Source: a bacterium (GTDB lineage Bacteria > Elusimicrobiota > Elusimicrobia > Elusimicrobiales > UBA9959). Taken from it: DNA of 64,000 nucleotides. The stretch is taken from assembly GCA_021786295.1 (NCBI GenBank), contig JAJYNO010000021.1, forward strand, positions 1 through 64,000. Direction: 5' to 3'. The notes under the pieces were generated by a model. It was not told where the DNA came from. It made no database searches and saw only the letters and a program-made list of their open reading frames with translations. Positions 1 through 7,264 of this stretch are shown one piece after another; positions within the stretch are counted from its first letter, which is position 1; every line of letters starts with the position of its first letter. Made by a program: the position numbers and the translations under genes.

Positions 1-87
1 AAGCTGCTGGTGATCTTGAACACGATGATTCGGAACAATCAGATGTGGACCGGAGGGATAATACGACGGTGCGAGGTGGAAGCCTAA
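1..87 (+). CDS. C-terminal end of an IS110-family transposase (partial)
   Basis: Frame 1 is open from the first base to a TAA at 85-87 and encodes 28 residues. They begin KLLVILNTMIRNNQMW, which matches the typical end of IS110/IS116/IS902 transposases (a basic residue, then LL-x-IL-N, then a polar stretch ending in W). The RuvC-like DEDD domain and the catalytic-serine domain would lie to the left, outside the window. Only the tail is visible, so subgroup and intactness cannot be judged. The family call rests on one short motif, but that motif is distinctive. The last twelve residues after the Trp have no clear counterpart. Confidence 0.65.
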   Translation, partial: KLLVILNTMIRNNQMWTGGIIRRCEVEA

Positions 88-505
88 GGGTAAAAAATTA
101 CGCCTGTCAGACATCACAGTTGCTCCTGTGCGCTGGCCGAGGCACGGCCAGCTCCCGGCTCCGCCGAACGGCGCGGTATGGGGAACCTTACGCTCGCGTC
201 GCAGTTGGCGGCCGCACCAGCGGCGGCCAACTGCCCCGCTCGCCGGATTTCTGCTCCCCGGCCCGGCCCGAACAAAGACAATTTCGGATTTTTGCAGAAT
301 TCTCCGCAAAAGCGATAAAAAGAATTCTGCCACGCGCTCCCCGTCAGGCGCGGCATTCCTTCTATTCCCGGTTTCCAAAGATCGGCGCTGCTCGGCTTCG
401 GCTCCGGGGATTCCATGTTGAAGTAAGACTCTTGGTGCAAACCCCGCATATAGTATTGCATACGACTTGAAGCCGCGCAAGAGCGATTATTTATTCCCGT
501 CGTGT
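88..505. other. Hairpin-rich non-coding region between transposase tail and recombinase
   Basis: No convincing gene is seen in these 418 bases; the short open frames have no recognisable protein features. Several inverted repeats are visible: CACAG/CTGTG (115-119 with 126-130), GCTGGCCG/CGGCCAGC (132-139 with 145-152, perfect), a 13-bp stem with one mismatch and an ACCA loop (203-215 with 220-232), and GCAGAATTC/GAATTCTGC (294-302 with 322-330, perfect). This could be the right non-coding end of the IS110 element, which in IS1111-type members encodes a guide RNA, plus unrelated flank. The element boundary is not visible. Confidence 0.4.
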
Positions 506-1519
506 TCATACGCGCACCGCGCCACGGTTCCGCCGCTCTTCGGGGTGGAACCGGTTATACATCTTCCTCAAGCCCGCTAAATTGACCTTCGCGTAGTTCT
601 GCGTCGTCTCTAGTCTCTCGTGCCCCATGAACTCTTGGATATACCTTATGTCCATGCCGTTTTCCAGCAAGTGCGAGGCTATGGTGTGGCGCAGTACCAT
701 GCACGTTACGCGCTTATCTATCCCCGCCGCTTTCGTCGTGCGCCGGAAGATATCATGGAGCCGGTTTAAGCATAGCGGACTGCCGGTGTAGTTCATGAAC
801 AGTATCCCGTCGTCGTGCTTTTTGCTTTTCGCAAACTTCGGGCGCACCCGGCCAACGTATTCCTTCAAATAGCCTGCGGCTATCATGGGTAAGGGAAGGA
901 TTCTGTCCTTGCCGCCTTTGCCCTCACGCACAAACAGCGTCCGCGCTTTCTCGTCGAAGTCCTGCACTTTCAGGCGCAGCAGCTCCGCAACGCGGATGCC
1001 GGTAGAATAGACCACTTCCAACAAAGCCTTGTCCCGGTAGCCGACGGGGCTTTTAAGGTCCGGCGCGTCCAGCAACCTTTGGGCCTCTTTCTGCGTCAGG
1101 ATCGTCCGCGGCAACTGCGCCGGAAGTCTCGGCAGCTCCATGTTCTCCGCCGGGTTTACGAATACCACCATCTGCTCGACCAGCCAGCCGAAGAACTGCT
1201 TTACCCCGAAAAGACGGTGCAGAACGTGCGAAAGGCTTATTGTCCGGTTCTCGTGGACGCTGTGGCGCTGCTTCCTCAAAGCCAGAGAATAATCCGAAAG
1301 CAAATCCTCCGTTACGTCGGCTATGCGCTCAATTCCCCGCGTCTCCAAATACCGCAGGAACCATTCAAGATCATACTTGCTGCCTTTTATGGTTTCCTCG
1401 GAATAGCGCGAAGCCGCCATCCACGCCAGGTAGCGGTCGGCAAGCTCCCGCGCCTCGCTCCGGGGGGCGGCGCGGGCTATGGCCTTTTTGGGCTTCGGTT
1501 TTTCTTCAAGCCGCAGCAT
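506..1519 (-). CDS. Tyrosine recombinase / XerC-XerD-like phage integrase
   Basis: 337 aa. An N-terminal SAM-like core-binding domain (about residues 25-115) precedes the catalytic domain (about 140-325). Catalytic positions can be read as R in TGIRVAEL, K in GKGGKDR, R in VLRHTIASHLL, H in FMGHERLETT, and the tyrosine nucleophile in QNYAKV. The first His of the HxxR box, three residues before the second catalytic Arg, is Met here, which is unusual. There is no IntI-specific insertion, so it is not an integron integrase. It starts inside a 34-codon open frame and lies next to a broken response-regulator fragment and an IS110 tail, so it is probably a mobile or accessory recombinase rather than chromosomal Xer. 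Confidence 0.85.
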   Translation of the reverse strand: MLRLEEKPKPKKAIARAAPRSEARELADRYLAWMAASRYSEETIKGSKYDLEWFLRYLETRGIERIADVTEDLLSDYSLALRKQRHSVHENRTISLSHVLHRLFGVKQFFGWLVEQMVVFVNPAENMELPRLPAQLPRTILTQKEAQRLLDAPDLKSPVGYRDKALLEVVYSTGIRVAELLRLKVQDFDEKARTLFVREGKGGKDRILPLPMIAAGYLKEYVGRVRPKFAKSKKHDDGILFMNYTGSPLCLNRLHDIFRRTTKAAGIDKRVTCMVLRHTIASHLLENGMDIRYIQEFMGHERLETTQNYAKVNLAGLRKMYNRFHPEERRNRGAVRV

Positions 1520-1610
1520 ACGCTTTTGCCTTCGCGCTCTTTTCCTCGTCTATGAATATCTGCAAGTTCTCCCGCGCCAGCTCGCGGGGATGGTATTTCC
1601 GCAGGAACAT
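1506..1610 (-). CDS. Possible 34-aa ORF overlapping the recombinase start
   Basis: A short open frame begins MFLRKYHPRELARENL and is rich in charged residues; its TGA overlaps the first codons of the recombinase. No Shine-Dalgarno sequence is evident. It may be a translationally coupled leader peptide or the remnant end of a gene fused here by recombination, since it sits in the segment that replaced the rest of the receiver domain at 1626-1800. No function can be assigned. Confidence 0.25.
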   Translation of the reverse strand: MFLRKYHPRELARENLQIFIDEEKSAKAKAYAAA

Positions 1611-1800
1611 ACCAGTGGGATAGTTCCGTCCTCAAGATGGTAATCCAGGACGAAGCAATCCGGAAGGACGGCGGAGGCGACTTCAACGGCTTCAACGCAG
1701 GTACGCGCCGTATGAACGGTAAAACCTTCCAGGCTGAACAGCCTGGCCAGCATTTTGAGCGTCTGCTCAAGATCTTCAGCTATAAGTACAGTGTTGCCAA
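1550..1800 (-). pseudogene. Truncated response-regulator receiver fragment
   Basis: Reading leftward from about 1800, the frame encodes NTVLIAEDLEQTLKMLARLF and continues to FVLDYHLEDG at about 1626. That is the first half of a CheY-like receiver: acidic pocket ED near the start and phospho-acceptor Asp in VLDYHL. The receiver similarity then stops abruptly, and the frame runs through unrelated residues to a stop near 1550. The T/S, the Lys and the last two beta-alpha units are missing, so it cannot be a working receiver. An in-frame stop lies just upstream (1820-1822) and no normal start codon is seen. The breakpoint faces the recombinase gene, suggesting rearrangement. Confidence 0.6.
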
Positions 1801-1928
1801 TTCCTAACCGGGAATTATTTTACCAAAATCCTGTTGCAGCGTTCCCGAGATCATGCTGCGGGAAATGCGAATTATGTATTGTGTCCCCGGAAATAGGGTA
1901 CTGAGCCCGGGCTCCGGGCAAAAAGAAG

Positions 1929-1963
1929 ACCGCCGGGTTCCAAGCCCGGCGGTCCTCTTTTTC
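1929..1963 (-). terminator. Intrinsic terminator after PPK2
   Basis: Perfect 10-bp stem GACCGCCGGG/CCCGGCGGTC (1929-1938 with 1946-1955) lies just beyond the PPK2 stop. On the minus strand a T-rich tract (TCTTCTTTTT) follows. The plus strand also has CTCTTTTTC after the stem, so it may work in both directions. Confidence 0.75.
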
Positions 1964-1974
1964 GGCGCGGCCGG

Positions 1975-2817
1975 CTATTTCTTCTTCCGGGCGAGGGCGG
2001 CCTGGTGGTACTTGCGGCGGATGTCCTCTATGTCCACGTGCGGCGCGGGCAGCTTCATATTCATGGCCTCCAGCGTGTCGGCCACTATCTCCGCCACCGC
2101 GATGTTGCGGAACCACTTGTGGTTGGCCGGGACGACGTACCACGGCGCGTGCTTCTTGCTGGTCTTCGAGAGCGCCTCCTCGTAGGCGGCAGTATACCGC
2201 GGCCAGAGCTTGCGCTCGGAATAGTCGGACTCGCTTATCTTCCAATGACGGGAGGGATCGTCCAGGCGGTCGTGGAAACGCGCGAGCTGTTCCTCCGGGC
2301 TGATGTGCAGGAAGAACTTTATGATGTGCGTGCCGTTCTGCGCGAGCCTTTCCTCGAAATCGTTTATCAGGTCGTAGCGTTTGGACCATACTTCTTTTGG
2401 CACCAGGTCGTGCACGCGGGCCACCAGCACGTCCTCGTAATGGGAGCGGTTGAAGATGGCTATCTCGCCTTTGGCCGGAGCGCGCTTCTCTATGCGCCAG
2501 AGGAAATCGTGGGAAAGCTCTTCGGGGGTCGGGGCCTTGAAGCCCCAGACGCGCGTCCCCTGGGGGTTGAACGCGCCGAACGCGTGGCGTATGGTCCCGT
2601 CCTTGCCGGCCGCGTCCAGCGCCTGCAGGCAGATGAGCACCGAGCGCCTGTCCTCGGCGTACAGGTGGAACTGCAGGTCGCGCAGCCGGCGGGAAAGCTT
2701 CTCCAGCTTTTTCAGCGACGAGGCCTTGTTCTCGTTCCTGTCGTGGAAGCCCGGGTCTATCTTCCGCAGGTCTACCTTCCCCCCGTGCTCCACCCTGAAC
2801 ATCTTAGCGTAATTCAT
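1975..2817 (-). CDS. ppk2: Polyphosphate:nucleotide phosphotransferase, PPK2 family
   Basis: 280 aa, within the usual single-domain PPK2 length. It transfers phosphate between polyphosphate and nucleoside mono- or diphosphates in the cytoplasm. The Walker A-like loop DAAGKDGT (about residue 65), the conserved RSHYEDVL segment, and the lid-region run ISESDYSERKLWPRYTAAYE fit the family. The ATG at 2817 is preferred over one eight codons upstream because AGGAGG sits seven bases before it. Transcribed alone, divergent from the M55 peptidase, and closed by a strong terminator. Whether it prefers AMP or ADP cannot be read from the sequence. Confidence 0.9.
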   Translation of the reverse strand: MNYAKMFRVEHGGKVDLRKIDPGFHDRNENKASSLKKLEKLSRRLRDLQFHLYAEDRRSVLICLQALDAAGKDGTIRHAFGAFNPQGTRVWGFKAPTPEELSHDFLWRIEKRAPAKGEIAIFNRSHYEDVLVARVHDLVPKEVWSKRYDLINDFEERLAQNGTHIIKFFLHISPEEQLARFHDRLDDPSRHWKISESDYSERKLWPRYTAAYEEALSKTSKKHAPWYVVPANHKWFRNIAVAEIVADTLEAMNMKLPAPHVDIEDIRRKYHQAALARKKK

Positions 2818-2965
2818 GAAAGTTCCTCCTGCTGTTGCCACATATTTTGATTATGCTTTTTTAGCGCCGGCCCGGCAAGAAGCGCCTGACTTCGCGCCGG
2901 GACGCGCTTTAACGGCGCGCCGGGTTTTGGTAGGATACTTTGGGACACGAACGCGGAGGAAAGAC

Positions 2966-3763
2966 ATGAAAGTTTTCATAACTGCGGACATAGAGGGGAT
3001 CAGCGGCGTTTCCGCCTGGGAGGAGATAGCGGCCGGCAGCCCGGACTACGAGGCAGCCCGCCGGCAGATGACGGCCGAGGTGAAGGCCGCCTGCGAAGGG
3101 GCCCTCTCCGCCGGCGCGGACGAGCTGCTGGTGCGCGACGCGCACGGCACGGCCAGGAACATCATCCATTCCGAGCTGCCGCGCCAGGCCAGGCTGGTGC
3201 GCTGCTGGAGCGGCGGCCCGATGATGATGATGGACGGCCTGGAGCGGGGTTTTTCCGCCGCCGTCTACATCGGCTACCACGCCCGCGCGGGCTCGGCCGA
3301 GAGCCCGATGTCGCACACCATGTCCACCACGCTCTCCGAGTTCCGCGTCGACGGCAGGCCGGTCTCCGAGTTCGAGCTGAACGCCTGGGCCGCGGCGGAG
3401 CTGAAGGTGCCCAGCGTCTTCATCTCCGGCGACGCCAACGCCTGCGCCCACGCCCGGCGGCTGCTGCCGCGCATAGGCGCCGTGATCACCAAGAAGAACA
3501 TAGGCGAGGCCACCGTCCATGTTCACCCGGCCGAGGCCGCGGAGCGCATTTCAGCCGGCGTGCAGGCGGCCCTGCTCTCTAAGGCGGCCCGCGCGCTGCC
3601 AAAACCGCCGAAGAGGCCGGTGGTGGACCTGAAGTTCAAGGAGACGCGCCGCGCGCGGCGCTTCTCTTTCTACCCGGGCGCCGTCCGCACCGGGGACCTG
3701 TCCGTGCGCCTGCGCTGCGCCGACTGCTACGAGGTCCTGCGCGCCGTGCAGTTCATATATTGA
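2966..3763 (+). CDS. M55 family D-aminopeptidase (DppA-like)
   Basis: 265 aa. Metal ligands expected for Bacillus DppA are in place: Asp8 and Glu10 in TADIEG, His60 in RDAHG, His105 in IGYHAR and Glu135 in SEFELNA; the catalytic His is likely His117 in MSHTMS. The enzyme hydrolyses D-amino-acid peptides as a cytoplasmic zinc oligomer and is usually linked to recycling of peptidoglycan-derived D-Ala-D-Ala. The start is the ATG at 2966 behind GGAGGAAAG; the open frame upstream is not conserved-looking. A promoter for the next gene overlaps its stop codon. Confidence 0.9.
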   Translation: MKVFITADIEGISGVSAWEEIAAGSPDYEAARRQMTAEVKAACEGALSAGADELLVRDAHGTARNIIHSELPRQARLVRCWSGGPMMMMDGLERGFSAAVYIGYHARAGSAESPMSHTMSTTLSEFRVDGRPVSEFELNAWAAAELKVPSVFISGDANACAHARRLLPRIGAVITKKNIGEATVHVHPAEAAERISAGVQAALLSKAARALPKPPKRPVVDLKFKETRRARRFSFYPGAVRTGDLSVRLRCADCYEVLRAVQFIY

Positions 3764-3788
3764 GTTTTCCTGGACAAAGTATTAGAAT
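3760..3788 (+). promoter_or_regulatory. Sigma70-like promoter of the PRC-barrel gene
   Basis: TTGAGT (3760-3765), a 17-base spacer and TAGAAT (3783-3788). The -35 overlaps the TGA of the preceding gene. A hairpin GCCGCGG/CCGCGGC (3807-3813 with 3821-3827) then lies in the 5' leader, just before the AGGGGGG ribosome binding site. Confidence 0.55.
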
Positions 3789-3840
3789 GGCCGTAAGTCA
3801 GCCTTAGCCGCGGCTCCTAACCGCGGCACAGGGGGGAATT

Positions 3841-4617
3841 ATGCTGAGGAACGTCAAAAGTCTTCTGGGCCACAGGATACACGCCACGGACGGCGAACTG
3901 GGCTCGGTGGAGGACTTCTATTTCGACGACCGCACCTGGGACCTGCGCTATCTGGTGGTCAGCACCGGCGGCTGGCTGGCCGGGCGCAAGGTGCTGATAG
4001 CTCCGGTGGCGCTGGAGACCCCGGACTGGAAGGCCGGGACGCTGCCGGTCAGGCTCACCCGCGAGCAGGTGCGCAACAGCCCGGACATAGACACCAAAAA
4101 GACCGTTTCCCGCCGGCACGAGCTGGAGCTTTACAGGCATTACGCCTGGCCGCTCTACTGGGGCGACGGCTTCTACGCGGGCGGCATGTCGGGAGGGCCC
4201 GTCTTCCCGGACGCCTCGGCGATGAAGGAAGAGAAGCCGGAGCCGGTATCGGAGGAGGAGTCCTCGCTGCAGGGCGTGCGCGCCGTCACAGGCTACAAGC
4301 TTCACGCGGCCGACGGGCCCATCGGACACGTGGACGACTTCATCATGGACGACGCCGAGTGGGCCATCTCCTATCTCGTGGCCGACACCGGCATCTGGCT
4401 GCCGGGGCGCAAGGTGCTGGTGTCCCCGCACTGGATAGAGCGCGTGGACTGGGACACCTCGGAGGTCTTCGTGGACCTGACGCGCGAGGCCATCAGGCTG
4501 AGCCCCGGATTCGACCCGGCGCAGCCTGTCAGCGAGGATTACGAGAGCGCCCTTTTCGACCACTACGGCCGCCCGAAGTTCGAGGACCGGGAACCGGCCC
4601 GGAAACCGCGGCGCTAG
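3841..4617 (+). CDS. Tandem PRC-barrel domain protein
   Basis: 258 aa with two PRC-barrel repeats, about residues 4-75 and 147-220. Each begins with a parallel motif (LLGHRIHATDGELGSVEDFYF and the equivalent VTGYKLHAADGPIGHVDDF), followed by a W-x-x-RYLVV/ISYLVA strand and a GRKVL strand; each is followed by a short linker ending in a Tyr/His-rich segment. PRC-barrels occur in photosynthetic reaction centre H subunits, RimM and many stress or envelope proteins of unknown role. No signal peptide. An AGGGGGG ribosome binding site precedes the ATG. Specific function unknown. Confidence 0.8.
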   Translation: MLRNVKSLLGHRIHATDGELGSVEDFYFDDRTWDLRYLVVSTGGWLAGRKVLIAPVALETPDWKAGTLPVRLTREQVRNSPDIDTKKTVSRRHELELYRHYAWPLYWGDGFYAGGMSGGPVFPDASAMKEEKPEPVSEEESSLQGVRAVTGYKLHAADGPIGHVDDFIMDDAEWAISYLVADTGIWLPGRKVLVSPHWIERVDWDTSEVFVDLTREAIRLSPGFDPAQPVSEDYESALFDHYGRPKFEDREPARKPRR

Positions 4618-4656
4618 AGCGGCGCGCGCCTCCCGGAGAACCGGAAGGAGGATGGC

Positions 4657-5244
4657 ATGAAAGAAGCGGGGAACTTCCTGATAGGCCTGGCGGCCTGCCT
4701 CCTGTGCGGCTGCCCGTACAGCTCCAAGGTCCCTGCCGAACCGGCCGCGGAGGCGGCGGCCGAACCCGGCCTGACCGGAGCGTGGGTCTCCTGCTCCGGC
4801 CGGGAACCCGCCGACTGCATGCGCCTCTCAGTCTACCGCTTCGGCGGGACCGACCTCTACGCCGAGACCTCCGAGCCCTCCTACTCCGGGGACGGGAAGA
4901 CGCTGTCCGTCAGGACGGGGCGCTACCGCGCTTTCCCGCTTGGCCGGGAACAGGGCGGTCTGCTGGACCTGCAGGAGCTTGAACTCACGGCCGGAGTACG
5001 GCCGGACAACATCTTCGTGCGCGCGGTGCCGGACGGGGCGGACGGGCTGAAGATCTACTACGTTTCCGACAACTACGTAAAAGAACGATTCTCCTCCCCG
5101 GAGGAGCTGTCTTCCTACCTTCGGGCGAACCTGGATAAGCCGGGCTTCTTCGAATACCTGGGCGAGTTCAAAAGGGCCCAAAAGCAGGCGGCCCCTCCGG
5201 AGGGAAGGGCCGCCTCAGGCCGCGAGCCGCCGGGGAAGAGCTAG
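4657..5244 (+). CDS. Putative lipoprotein of unknown function
   Basis: 195 aa. A short hydrophobic N-terminus ends in LLCGC, giving a lipobox with the lipidated Cys at residue 19, followed by an Ala/Glu/Pro linker. The remainder contains GAWVSCSGREPADCM and alternating hydrophobic segments compatible with a small beta-rich domain; no family is recognised. AAGGAGG lies seven bases before the ATG. The stop codon is shared with the convergent TPR gene: the palindrome CTAG at 5241-5244 supplies TAG to both strands. Confidence 0.65.
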   Translation: MKEAGNFLIGLAACLLCGCPYSSKVPAEPAAEAAAEPGLTGAWVSCSGREPADCMRLSVYRFGGTDLYAETSEPSYSGDGKTLSVRTGRYRAFPLGREQGGLLDLQELELTAGVRPDNIFVRAVPDGADGLKIYYVSDNYVKERFSSPEELSSYLRANLDKPGFFEYLGEFKRAQKQAAPPEGRAASGREPPGKS

Positions 5245-6005
5245 ACCGACCGCTCCAGCTGCTTCGCGGTGTAGTTCTCCGGGTCCAGCGCTATGGCCTT
5301 GTCCAGGTACTTCTTGGCTTCGGCCGGTTTGCCGTCCTTGTAATAAAGGTAGCCCAGGCGCGCGAAGACGCGCGCGTCCTCTTTGGCGGGCGCTATGTCC
5401 TTGAGCGACAGTTCGGCCGCCTTCTCCATCACCGCGATGGCGTCCTTGCGCTGCAGAGCGGCCTCATAGACGCTGGCCGCGTACATGTAGATATAGGTGT
5501 TCTCCGGGTCCTGCTGCAGCGCCTGGTTAAGCAGGTCCAGCACCTCGTCCAGCCCGTCGTGGGAGTTGAACATGAACTTCTGCGCGGCCTGGTTGAGCAG
5601 TTTGACTGCCAGCGCCTCCTTGTAATCCGGCTTAAGCGCCGCGGCCCGGTCCGCGTACTGGGCCACTTTCACGCACTCCCAGCCGCTCCTGATCCCGGAG
5701 TTCCAGGCCAGCAGGTACGGGATATCGGCCTGTCCGGGAGCCGCCGCGGCCGCCTTCTCCAGGGCAGCCTCGGCCTTGTCGTAATCGCCGGCCCTGTGAT
5801 AGGCCTCGCCCAGCGCGTAGAGCAGCTTGGGGTCGTTGGGTTTCTTGGCGGCCTGGGTCTCCAGATCGGCTATCTTCAGAGAGGAAGCGCCGGAGGAACC
5901 GAAACCGGAACCCTGCGGCAGGAAAGGAGTGCCGCAGTACTGGCAGACGCTGCTGGAGAAATCGGAGACCCCTCCGCAGCAGGGGCAGGTATAGGTATCG
6001 CCCAT
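5241..6005 (-). CDS. Zinc-ribbon and TPR repeat protein
   Basis: 254 aa. Residues 6-27 form a zinc ribbon (CPCC followed by CQYC). A Ser/Gly linker leads into several TPR units from about residue 48: one is KLLYALGEAYHRAGDYDKAE and the last is ARLGYLYYKDGKPAEAKKYL. No signal peptide, so cytoplasmic. It starts two bases after the SPFH stop, with a GGGAG site inside that gene's end, so the two are probably co-transcribed and coupled. Likely a scaffold or adaptor for the SPFH protein; that role is inferred from linkage only. Confidence 0.75.
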   Translation of the reverse strand: MGDTYTCPCCGGVSDFSSSVCQYCGTPFLPQGSGFGSSGASSLKIADLETQAAKKPNDPKLLYALGEAYHRAGDYDKAEAALEKAAAAAPGQADIPYLLAWNSGIRSGWECVKVAQYADRAAALKPDYKEALAVKLLNQAAQKFMFNSHDGLDEVLDLLNQALQQDPENTYIYMYAASVYEAALQRKDAIAVMEKAAELSLKDIAPAKEDARVFARLGYLYYKDGKPAEAKKYLDKAIALDPENYTAKQLERSV

Positions 6006-6007
6006 TT

Positions 6008-7171
6008 TTAAGCTCCCAGCTTGGAGTTGCAGTTGGGGCAGACCGGGACGCCGGGGGGCACCGGGTGCTTGCAGTACGGGCAGACGTTGGTGGACATCTT
6101 TATGCCGCAGTGGCCGCAGAACTTGGCCCCGACCGGCACCTCCATGCCGCAGGAAGGGCAGACGGCGTTGGGAGTGACCAGCGCGGCCCCGCAGGAAGTG
6201 CAGAACTTGAACGTGGACATCGTCTTGTTGCCGCAGACGCCGCAGGTCACCATGCCGTCGGCCGGTCCCGGCAGGGCCTTGGCAGGCTGCACCGGCCCTA
6301 TGGCCGCCATAGCGCCCCCGGCCACCCCGGCGAAGCTGGAGCCGGCCCCCATGCCCATGCCCATGCCGAGACCAGCGCCCATGAAGTTACCGCCGCCCTC
6401 GTTCTTGGCCGCTCCCTCGAGCACGTCGAAGGTGCGCTTCATCCTGTAGTCCTGCTCCCCCATGATGCGGATCTCCGCCTTGTTGGCCATAGCCTGCTTG
6501 AGGTGCTGTACCTCCGGGTCGTCATCCGGGACGTCTATGGAGTTCACGAAGAAATTGGCGATCTCCAGGCCGTACATCGCGAAGTCCGCGCTCAGCTTGT
6601 CCTTGAGCGCCTCCGACATCTCGGTCAGGTGGGCGCTGACGGTCAGTATGGACAGCTTGCGCTCTATCAGCTGTGAGGCGATATAGTCCTTGGTCTTGGT
6701 CAGGATCACGCCCCTGAAGTAATTGGAGATCTCCTCCTTGGAGAGCGTGGCCACCGTGCCGACGAGCTGCACCACCAGTTTTCGCGAATCGTTTACGCGG
6801 AAACCGAACTGCCCGTTGGCGCGTATCGGCAGGAAGACGTTCAGCAGCGGGTCCAGGATCTGCACCGGGCGCGGCGTGCCCCATTTCACGTCCAGCAGCG
6901 TCGCCCTGTCCACGAAATAGACCTCGGCCGGGAACGGCGTGCGGTTGCCGAAAGGGATGTTGACGAAGCTCTTCAGCAGCGGGATGTTGTCGGTCTCCAG
7001 CGTATGCCGGCCCGGGCCCAGCACGTCCAGCGCCTGGCCGTCCTTGTAGAAGATGGCCTCCTGCGTCTGGTTCACTATGACCTGGCTCCCCCAGGAGATC
7101 TGGTCTCCCGGCCACTTCCAGACCAGCACGTCGTTGGGGCCTTCGTACTTTACCACGTCAAAAATAGCCAT
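6008..7171 (-). CDS. SPFH-domain protein with three C-terminal zinc ribbons
   Basis: 387 aa. The first ~240 residues are an SPFH/band-7-like domain of the YdjI / virion-core-protein-like group, lacking an N-terminal membrane anchor. A Gly/Met-rich linker (GAGLGMGMGMGAG) follows, then three zinc ribbons with paired CxxC knuckles: CGVC...CTSC, CPSC...CGHC and CPYC...CPNC. SPFH proteins form membrane-associated oligomeric scaffolds. AAGGAG precedes the ATG. First gene of a two-gene unit with the zinc-ribbon TPR protein. The exact role is unknown; zinc-ribbon decoration suggests protein or membrane targeting. Confidence 0.8.
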   Translation of the reverse strand: MAIFDVVKYEGPNDVLVWKWPGDQISWGSQVIVNQTQEAIFYKDGQALDVLGPGRHTLETDNIPLLKSFVNIPFGNRTPFPAEVYFVDRATLLDVKWGTPRPVQILDPLLNVFLPIRANGQFGFRVNDSRKLVVQLVGTVATLSKEEISNYFRGVILTKTKDYIASQLIERKLSILTVSAHLTEMSEALKDKLSADFAMYGLEIANFFVNSIDVPDDDPEVQHLKQAMANKAEIRIMGEQDYRMKRTFDVLEGAAKNEGGGNFMGAGLGMGMGMGAGSSFAGVAGGAMAAIGPVQPAKALPGPADGMVTCGVCGNKTMSTFKFCTSCGAALVTPNAVCPSCGMEVPVGAKFCGHCGIKMSTNVCPYCKHPVPPGVPVCPNCNSKLGA

Positions 7172-7249
7172 AGATTCTCCTTGGTGCGAAGCACAACGAT
7201 TAATCTAACAATATTGAGGATTTCGGCGCAACCCCCGCCGCACCCGGCT

Positions 7250-7258
7250 TGCTATAAT
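7250..7258 (+). promoter_or_regulatory. Extended -10 promoter of the phosphatase gene
   Basis: TGCTATAAT, an extended -10 with a consensus hexamer at 7253-7258. Only six bases separate it from the ATG at 7265 and there is no ribosome binding site, so transcription would begin at or next to the start codon (a leaderless mRNA). Confidence 0.55.
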
Positions 7259-7264
7259 TGGACT

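Noticed and set aside
203-232. Integron attC site near the recombinase
   Set aside because: The arms have GTTGGC first and GCCAAC last, the reverse of the R'' and R' order, and the recombinase lacks the IntI-specific insertion.
114-509. 131-codon minus-strand ORF downstream of the recombinase
   Set aside because: No ribosome binding site, no recognisable motif, and it spans several inverted repeats; most likely non-coding.
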